From: Candidatus Thiosymbion sp.
Lineage (GTDB): Bacteria; Pseudomonadota; Gammaproteobacteria; Chromatiales; Chromatiaceae
Assembly (NCBI GenBank): GCA_018435665.1
Contig: JAHDND010000003.1
Location: forward strand, 24,436-88,435
DNA length: 64,000 nucleotides
Direction: 5' to 3'
Shown: positions 58,001 to 64,000 of the stretch, piece after piece
Layout of the letters: every line of letters begins with the position of its first letter
Position numbering within the stretch: position 1 is the first letter of the stretch
Notes under the pieces: generated by a model
Seen by the model: only the letters and a program-made list of their open reading frames with translations
The model's database searches: none
Told to the model about the DNA's origin: nothing
Translations under genes and position numbers: made by a program

Positions 58001-61000
58001 TTAGGGAGCGATCTCGTCGGCGCCAATGTCGGATTGCCCGGTGGTTGGCCGCGTGTCGCCATCGATGTCAGGGCTGATCCCTCGGGTGGCCGCATTCGCC
58101 GCCGTTGAGCCGGACTGGATGCGGTAGTTGCCGAACAGGGTCCCCGGGTCGCCGTCTGGTGTCGCCATGTCGTCATACAGGGACAGCGGTCCGAAGCCCG
58201 GTCGGATGAAGTTCCCTCCCTCGTCGAAGGCTGCCGGCGCCTGGATGCCCGTGTTGATCTCGAGCTGGACCACGGCCGAACGGGCACCGTTGAGGTACTC
58301 GGAGACGAACATCGGATTCGCGCCGCCGGTGCCGGTCTGAACGCACGAACTGCATGTCAGGTCGCCCGTCGCGCCGATCACCGCCAAGTCGTCGAAGACG
58401 ATCGTGTTCCCGCCGGGGCACGTGAGGGCGCCGCTAACGTCCGGACACAGCCCGTAGGTCGAGGTACAGCTTGAATCACCAGGCACGCAGCCGGAGGTGG
58501 CGTCCACCCAGAAGTAGAACTTCCGGTTCTGCCACACGATGTTCTCCGAGAAGGCCGTCGGGCTGGAGAAGGACGCGATGTAGGCACCCGGGATCGCTGC
58601 CAGCGCCGTGGTGTGGGCCCGGCTAACCATGCCCGCGCCGGGTTGCGGCGTGGACTGGTTCGGGCTTCCCGGCGTGAAGGCGTCTCCGGCGGTCGCCAGG
58701 CTGTCGTTGTGGGCAAGGGTGTTGTTCCGGATGCTCACCGCGACCGCATCCTGCAGCGATATGCCGCCACCGGCCAGGCCCGACACGTTGTTGGTGATCA
58801 GATTGTTGAACACCTCGACCGAGTACCACTGCGGGGGTTGGTTCTGGTTCTTCGGTGCGGTATTGCTCGGATTGTTGGCGACATCCTGGCCGTTGACCGC
58901 TTGCAGGCGGATGCCGCCACCATCGCCAGATCCGGCAGAGTTGCCCTGGATGAGGTTGCGCAGCACCTGGACGTTGCCTGCACCGGGTGTTAGGCCGCCC
59001 GCCACCAGGGGCGGAGCGCCACCGATGAAGATGCCGCCGCCGGAGACGGTCGAGCCCTGGAAGAAGGTCTCGTTGAAGATCAACTCGTTGTCGGCGATGA
59101 GCGGCACAGGGCTCGTCTGATCAGCCCTGTCGCTCAAGCCGATGTGGCCGATGCCGCCACCGTTACCCAGCGAGTAATTGCCGCACACCCAGTTCTCCGT
59201 CACGGCGTAGGAATCCGCGCCGGTGCACAGGGTGATGCCGCCGCCGGCGCCGCCGAGCCCGCCGTTGAACACCACCTGGTTGTGGTGGATCGACAGGTGG
59301 TCGTTGTCGCCGTCCGTGTAAGCGAGGCCGGCATTGGTCTCCTGCGTGATCAGCGGATGCCCCACCCGGATACCGCCGCTGTAGAAGCCGCTGTTGTTCG
59401 CGATGCGGTTGTTGGAGATCTGCAGGTAGTCGGCATAGCCGTTGGCGATGACGCCGCCGCCGGTGTCCGCGCTCTTGATGGTGAAGCCATCGATACGGGC
59501 TTCCCGGTTGTTGCGCGGGTTGTTCCCGTTGAGTCGCTGGTAATCGAACGACTGGTCGCCGGTTGCCTTGGCGAGCACCAGCACGCCGGCGCCCTCCTCG
59601 TTCCATAGGGTCACGGGCTCGGGCGTGCCGGGGCCGAACTGCTGGCCGGGCAGGAGGTCAACGGCGCCCGTGGCGATGAGACCCTCCGCCAGCGCCCGCC
59701 AAGCGGCAAGCTTCTCGGTCGGCTGCTTGAGGGCGTTGATGGTGGTCGAGCCTTCGCCCCAGCCCTGGAGCTGGACCGGCTTCCACATCACGACCATCTC
59801 GTTGTACTGGCCGGGTTCGACCAGGATCAAGTCGTTCGCGTTGGCCGCGTTGATGGCCGTTTGTATCGACTGGCCGGCCGCTACCGTGCGTACCGTGCTG
59901 CCCTGCCGCAGGCCCACCTGGACGGTAACGCCCGCCTTGGTGGTTTGGCCGTTGGCACGGGTGACCGTGAGCTGGCGGCCCCCCCTCGAACCGGCCGCGC
60001 CGACGCGGGTGTTGGCCGGAATGGTGCAGCTGATCGGCTCACCCCAAGTGCAGCTCAGGTTCCCTAGGTCGCCCAGGGTCACGGTTCCAGTCGTCCCGAA
60101 GCCGTAGTCGCGGGTCACGAACTTATTGATCGTGTCCGAGCCCGGCGCGCAGGCACCCGCCGCGGGGTTGCAGTAGTTCGGGTTCTGCACCGACACCAGT
60201 CCCATCGAGTTGATGGTGATGGTCTGCTCACCGCTGATGAACTCCCCGCGGGTGGATTGCTGGCCGCTCGTCACCGAGTAGGTCGGGATGTAAGGACCGC
60301 CTTCGTTCACGCTGACGCTGGAGATCCGTGGCGTCCCATCGGGGTACTCGCAATCCAGCGGGAACTGGTCGGGGCCGGTGAAGGCTGCCACCGGCACCAC
60401 CGGCGTGTCGAGGTAGGTGGTCACACCCGGCATGTACTGGAAGGTGTAGCAGAAGGTGCTGTAGAGCTGGTTCCAGTTGGGATCCGGGTTGTTGGGATCG
60501 TCGCCCGGGTCGTTCATGCAGGTGGTCAGCATGTTCGGCGACATGCCGCTCGGCGCCGGCATATTGGTAGTGATGGTGGACGGCGCCAGGAAGTTGTACA
60601 AACCGTACTGGTCCGACAAGGTCTTGCTGATCACGCGGCCCGTGAAGTCACGGATGGTGATCGGCACGAAGGGCGGCGCGAACTTCTCACCGAAATTGGG
60701 CGCGTTTGGATCGAACTCGTTCTGGGTGTCGTCAAGGATGAAGCCGAGGGCATGCGCGGCCACCGGCACCTCGGTAAACAGCCAGAAGTCCGCCGCCGCG
60801 TTGGCGCCGGTGGACAGGGTGACGAGCTTGGTGTCGCACAGCTCCACGTTCCGACCGGCGAAGGGCGCCGCGATCCGCTCGTCCGGGAACAGGGTCAGGA
60901 ACGGCGGAACCGTGTGCAGATCGCCCACGCAAGGCGGCGGCAGCAGCGCGGGGGGCGGGTTGTATGCGTCGCCGAAGTCGACATTCTTATCCTCAGGCTT

Positions 61001-63424
61001 GAGGATCTCGTAGCCGGCGGGTGCGATGACCTCGACGAGGTAATCGCCGACGGGCATTTTGCCGGCATCGGACCAGAGTACGCAGCCCCCTGCCAAGCCG
61101 TCCTCATCCAGGCAGATCTGGTCGAAGGCATAGCCGCCGTCGAACACGGCCGGCCGGGCTTGGTTGAACATGCGCAGTCCGTCCCAGCAGTCCTGCGGAT
61201 ACGTCGTGACACCGTCGGGAGAGAACGTGAAGGGGCCGGTGCCGTTATTGCCCCACTTGCAGCCCGTCGGGCGGCTCTCGTCCCAACTATCGGTGACAGC
61301 CGTATTGAGCAGGGCCCCCTTGACGAGGGTCCCGTCTGGATTGCGTTGCAGCTCATTGGTTCCGGCAGCGCGCAGTGGTGCGTAGAGATTGACCGTAACG
61401 CCGGGGATGCCCGGTTCCCAAACCTCGGCCGCCGCGTACTCGGGATCGTTCTCGGCGCGGGTCACCGCGTAGTAGACGATGCCCGTGATGCCGCCGTTCT
61501 CGCCATCCGGATAGTGACGCTTGCCCCAGAGGAAGGCATTGGTCTGGCCAAGGAAGCCCTGAAAGCCCTGGGTCAAGACTGGGCCACGTTCGACCCGATA
61601 GTCCACGGTCTCCGTGCAGGGATCTGTCAAGTTGGGGCCGCAGGACCCATCAACGGGGTTCAGCTGGTCCTGCGGCGCGATGGCGCGGCCGAAGGTAAGG
61701 TTGTTGTCGTCGTACGGCGCCGGCCCGAAGACCGAGGCGGGGACCGCACCGCCGTCATCCACCACGACGGTGACGCCGGTGGCTTGATTGCGCACGAAGT
61801 CGACCTCAGCGACCAGCCAGGAGAAGAATGGGAAGACCTGGTCGAAGGCGAAGGCGCCAAGGCCGTCCGAGACGTTGCCCTGGTAGAGGGTGCCGTCGCG
61901 CCAGCGCAGGTTGAAGCCCGTCTCGAGGGCGGTGGGCCCCTCGTTGTCATCCCACATGCCGTTGGCGTTGAGATCGTCGAAGGCGCGGTGCTCGGAACGG
62001 TGGAACCACTGGAAGACGGGCACCTCGCCGAGATTGCAGGCGCCGTTGGGCGTGACGCAGCTACCATCCTCGTTGATGGTGATGCCGTGGAAGCCGAAGA
62101 TGAGGTCAAGGGCCGAGTCCCAGATGGCAAGCTGGTAGCTCCCGGGTGGGACATTGGGGATGCTGAATTCGCAGTTCGCGCTGGTCGGCGCGGCGAAGAG
62201 GCCTTTACCCGGTATACCGCCCGTCATTTCGTTCAGGCCCACCCACGGGGTGGTGTGACCGAAGCATCCGCCGTTGTAGAAGGTGTAGTCCGGCGGCCGC
62301 GACATGTGCTGGTTGACGATGGTTCCGCTGATCGCGGTGGTGCCTCCCGCTGGGAGCTCATTGAACTCCTGGACGAAGCCGATGAAGACGTGGAACCCCG
62401 GGGGTCCGAACTCGGCGAAGTAAGGGGGCTCGCCGGCCTTGACCCAGGCGTCGATCACCTTGGTGCCCTCGATGGTCGCGGTCTGCTGCCAGCCGCCGCT
62501 ATCCAGGATTTTGTTGCCGTTCCGGTCGATATCCTCAGGACCAGGAAAGTTGCCATGGGGAGCCAGGTCCGCGTCGCCCGTGGGCGGTACTGCCTGGATG
62601 CCGTATTTGCCGGGGGCCAGATTCTTGATGGTCAGCCGGCCGTCGGGGCCGGTGACGCAAGCACCACCGCACAGCGGGTTGCCGAAGGCATCCTGACTCA
62701 TGATGCCGGCAGAGGCACCATAGCGGCCGCCGGCATCCTCGACGATGATCGTGAAGCCGCTCATGTCGTTCTGGCCGGGGCCGGTGCCGGGATCCTCGGT
62801 GGGTAGGTCGGGGGCGTTGTTGATGGGCGCGTTATCGTTGAAGACCAGGATCGTGATCTGCGCCGTCTCGATTGGGTGCTGGTTGACGTAGACGTTGGTT
62901 GGCGGGACGTTTCCAGCGCCGTCCGTGACGAATGAGGCACCGCCGATGGTGTAGCCGGCGCGGGGAACGACGGAGACGTAGTACTGAGTGTTTGGCTCAT
63001 AGCCAGTCGCCGGGATCACATCGGTCGCGCACGAGTCCGCCGGATTCGCGCCGACGACATCGTCCCAGCCCACGCATCCCTTGGCGACCACCGGCATGTA
63101 ACTCTGGTGGAAGCCTACCGAGAGGGTCTCGCCGCCTGGGTGCCCGTCGTTGAGCTGATCCCAGTTGGGATCGAAAGTGGTCGGGAGTGCGGTGCCGCTG
63201 ACATCGGTCTGGACATGGTAGGTCTTGTCTTTTTCGACGAGCCAGCGATAGGCAGTAAGGCTGCCCGTTTCGGTTCCTTCAGCCGCAACGCCGATGACAT
63301 CCAGCCCCGGCAGGTTCCCGGCGCTTGCCGTGAACGGCACCGGTAATGTCAATAAGGCGAGAACGGCCAGATGCAACACTCGCCTCCTCCCCCTCGGATA
63401 CAGCCACCGCGATTGCGTTCTCAT
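58001..63424 (-). CDS. Giant exported SdrD-B-like / right-handed beta-helix protein
   Basis: This 1807-aa extracellular protein uses the start at 63424 (GGGAG 8 nt upstream, directly before RTQSRWLYPRGRRR and a hydrophobic signal LALLTLPVPF). The first 1150 residues hold SdrD-B/Cna-B-like beta domains (GYEPNTQYYVSVVPRAGYTI, LTIKNLAPGKYGIQAVPPTG, MPVGDYLVEVIAPAGYEIL). From about 1225 there is a right-handed parallel beta-helix (AAGQSIQTAINAANANDLIL, then many NNRIANNSG-type turns). The protein ends with SPDIDGDTRPTTGQSDIGADE, a common tail of surface proteins. I see no copper-oxidase motif in it. As the first gene of the cluster it is a probable scaffold or surface layer for the oxidase proteins. 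Confidence 0.83.
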   Translation of the reverse strand: MRTQSRWLYPRGRRRVLHLAVLALLTLPVPFTASAGNLPGLDVIGVAAEGTETGSLTAYRWLVEKDKTYHVQTDVSGTALPTTFDPNWDQLNDGHPGGETLSVGFHQSYMPVVAKGCVGWDDVVGANPADSCATDVIPATGYEPNTQYYVSVVPRAGYTIGGASFVTDGAGNVPPTNVYVNQHPIETAQITILVFNDNAPINNAPDLPTEDPGTGPGQNDMSGFTIIVEDAGGRYGASAGIMSQDAFGNPLCGGACVTGPDGRLTIKNLAPGKYGIQAVPPTGDADLAPHGNFPGPEDIDRNGNKILDSGGWQQTATIEGTKVIDAWVKAGEPPYFAEFGPPGFHVFIGFVQEFNELPAGGTTAISGTIVNQHMSRPPDYTFYNGGCFGHTTPWVGLNEMTGGIPGKGLFAAPTSANCEFSIPNVPPGSYQLAIWDSALDLIFGFHGITINEDGSCVTPNGACNLGEVPVFQWFHRSEHRAFDDLNANGMWDDNEGPTALETGFNLRWRDGTLYQGNVSDGLGAFAFDQVFPFFSWLVAEVDFVRNQATGVTVVVDDGGAVPASVFGPAPYDDNNLTFGRAIAPQDQLNPVDGSCGPNLTDPCTETVDYRVERGPVLTQGFQGFLGQTNAFLWGKRHYPDGENGGITGIVYYAVTRAENDPEYAAAEVWEPGIPGVTVNLYAPLRAAGTNELQRNPDGTLVKGALLNTAVTDSWDESRPTGCKWGNNGTGPFTFSPDGVTTYPQDCWDGLRMFNQARPAVFDGGYAFDQICLDEDGLAGGCVLWSDAGKMPVGDYLVEVIAPAGYEILKPEDKNVDFGDAYNPPPALLPPPCVGDLHTVPPFLTLFPDERIAAPFAGRNVELCDTKLVTLSTGANAAADFWLFTEVPVAAHALGFILDDTQNEFDPNAPNFGEKFAPPFVPITIRDFTGRVISKTLSDQYGLYNFLAPSTITTNMPAPSGMSPNMLTTCMNDPGDDPNNPDPNWNQLYSTFCYTFQYMPGVTTYLDTPVVPVAAFTGPDQFPLDCEYPDGTPRISSVSVNEGGPYIPTYSVTSGQQSTRGEFISGEQTITINSMGLVSVQNPNYCNPAAGACAPGSDTINKFVTRDYGFGTTGTVTLGDLGNLSCTWGEPISCTIPANTRVGAAGSRGGRQLTVTRANGQTTKAGVTVQVGLRQGSTVRTVAAGQSIQTAINAANANDLILVEPGQYNEMVVMWKPVQLQGWGEGSTTINALKQPTEKLAAWRALAEGLIATGAVDLLPGQQFGPGTPEPVTLWNEEGAGVLVLAKATGDQSFDYQRLNGNNPRNNREARIDGFTIKSADTGGGVIANGYADYLQISNNRIANNSGFYSGGIRVGHPLITQETNAGLAYTDGDNDHLSIHHNQVVFNGGLGGAGGGITLCTGADSYAVTENWVCGNYSLGNGGGIGHIGLSDRADQTSPVPLIADNELIFNETFFQGSTVSGGGIFIGGAPPLVAGGLTPGAGNVQVLRNLIQGNSAGSGDGGGIRLQAVNGQDVANNPSNTAPKNQNQPPQWYSVEVFNNLITNNVSGLAGGGISLQDAVAVSIRNNTLAHNDSLATAGDAFTPGSPNQSTPQPGAGMVSRAHTTALAAIPGAYIASFSSPTAFSENIVWQNRKFYFWVDATSGCVPGDSSCTSTYGLCPDVSGALTCPGGNTIVFDDLAVIGATGDLTCSSCVQTGTGGANPMFVSEYLNGARSAVVQLEINTGIQAPAAFDEGGNFIRPGFGPLSLYDDMATPDGDPGTLFGNYRIQSGSTAANAATRGISPDIDGDTRPTTGQSDIGADEIAP

Positions 63425-64000
63425 GTGGTTAACTCCCGCCTCTCGGCTTGGATGGCTAACAGTCGGCTCGATTGACGGCGCTGTCGGGGCATGGGAAGCC
63501 AGGTGTTCAGGATCAAATACTGCTAATCTGGGTAGTGCTTGACGGCGCGGTCGGTACAAGCAAGTCGCCAACATCGGAAACTTGCCCGTTAGACTGAGAC
63601 TAGAGGGGCGAGGGAAAAGAATCAGGTAGGCCGGGACCTTATTCGGCGGGGGGCGAGGACCCCATTCAGCGGTAGGGTGATGGGCGGGTCTGCCATCAGC
63701 CAGGTAGGGTGCGCGGGCAGGGTCGGCATCGAGCAGCAGCCCCTTCCCTATCCTCCCTCTGCTCTGATAGGGTTCCTTCAAAATCCGATGGGGTCGAGCG
63801 GGTCCCGGGAGCGGGTCTTGCGACCCTGAACCGCCCGTTGCGGGCGCCGGATCTCATCAACCTAAGGAAACGCTGAAGAATGACCCGATTTCTCTCTTTC
63901 CGCCCTTGGAGAGCGTCATTTTTGACTTAGCAGCCCGTTTTAACCCGTTTTTGGGCTCATTTTGGGTATTCTGAGTGGCTCTTGTGGTCCATTACGCCCC
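63425..64000. other. Intergenic region upstream of the oxidase cluster; possible insertion-sequence edge at the right end
   Basis: This region should hold the promoter of the minus-strand cluster, but no clear -35/-10 pair is visible. From about 63871 the sequence (AAGGAAACGCTGAAGAATGA and on) becomes AT-richer and looks like the end of an IS-type element, with an AGCCC / GGGCT inverted pair near 63932-63957. The transposase, if any, would be beyond the window. No gene is called here. Confidence 0.3.

Noticed and set aside
60257..62806. 849-codon open frame antisense to the giant surface protein
   Set aside because: It is Val/Gly/Arg-rich with no domain, while the minus-strand frame has a signal peptide, beta domains and a good ribosome-binding site.
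58001..63424. The giant protein as a MofA/MnxG-type multicopper oxidase
   Set aside because: I found no HCH or HPxHxHG motif in it. Its domains are SdrD-B-like and beta-helix.

Overview
The window looks like chromosome from a high-GC gammaproteobacterium. ComM, UbiK and YheS homologues and the urea uptake/urease gene set fit Gammaproteobacteria. A purple-sulfur (Chromatiales-like) lineage is my guess, not something the sequence proves.

Layout. (1) 1-8360 and 28130-30700 form one nitrogen-scavenging locus: urea ABC transporter urtBCDE (urtA would lie upstream), then ureD, ureA, ureB, ureC, a paiB-like gene and ureE, ureF, ureG. A convergent ammonium channel gene amtB follows at 30761-32023. 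Urea is imported, hydrolysed by the nickel urease and the ammonium retained. (2) The locus is split between ureC and paiB by a 19.7 kb insertion (8412-28092). It is bounded by 61-bp imperfect direct repeats that carry the end of ureC and the start of paiB. The island holds a decayed serine recombinase and nine tightly overlapping genes whose order matches the methylation-associated defence system (MADS, MAD1-MAD8), plus one extra AlbA_2/ATP-binding gene between MAD2 and MAD3. (3) 32238-38981 is mostly housekeeping: ubiK, comM, yheS, a voltage-gated-type K+ channel, a MazF-type toxin-antitoxin pair with a palindromic operator, and a SOUL haem-binding-family protein. (4) 39280-47984 holds a 2040-residue alpha-2-macroglobulin-family protein with a PAN domain, a secreted protein built of MPEF hexapeptide repeats, and an AAA_14/DUF4143 ATPase. 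(5) 48318-63424 is a cluster of eight genes, all on the minus strand and nearly all exported. In transcription order these are a 1807-residue SdrD-like/beta-helix surface protein, three multicopper-oxidase-fold proteins, a small periplasmic protein, a subtilase with a MopE-type metal-binding tail, a cytochrome c fused to a periplasmic binding protein domain, and a SCO copper chaperone.

The most unusual system is region 5. The first oxidase-fold protein keeps the copper ligands only in its N-terminal cupredoxin domain, the second keeps them only in its C-terminal domain, and the third has lost both sets. Together the first two would supply the four HxH motifs of one multicopper oxidase, so a heteromeric extracytoplasmic oxidase fed by SCO and draining electrons to the cytochrome is a testable idea. 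The substrate is unknown; Mn(II), Fe(II) or Cu(I) are possible. The second most interesting item is the MADS-like island, with its extra gene and preserved insertion boundaries.

I found no tRNA, rRNA or CRISPR array.
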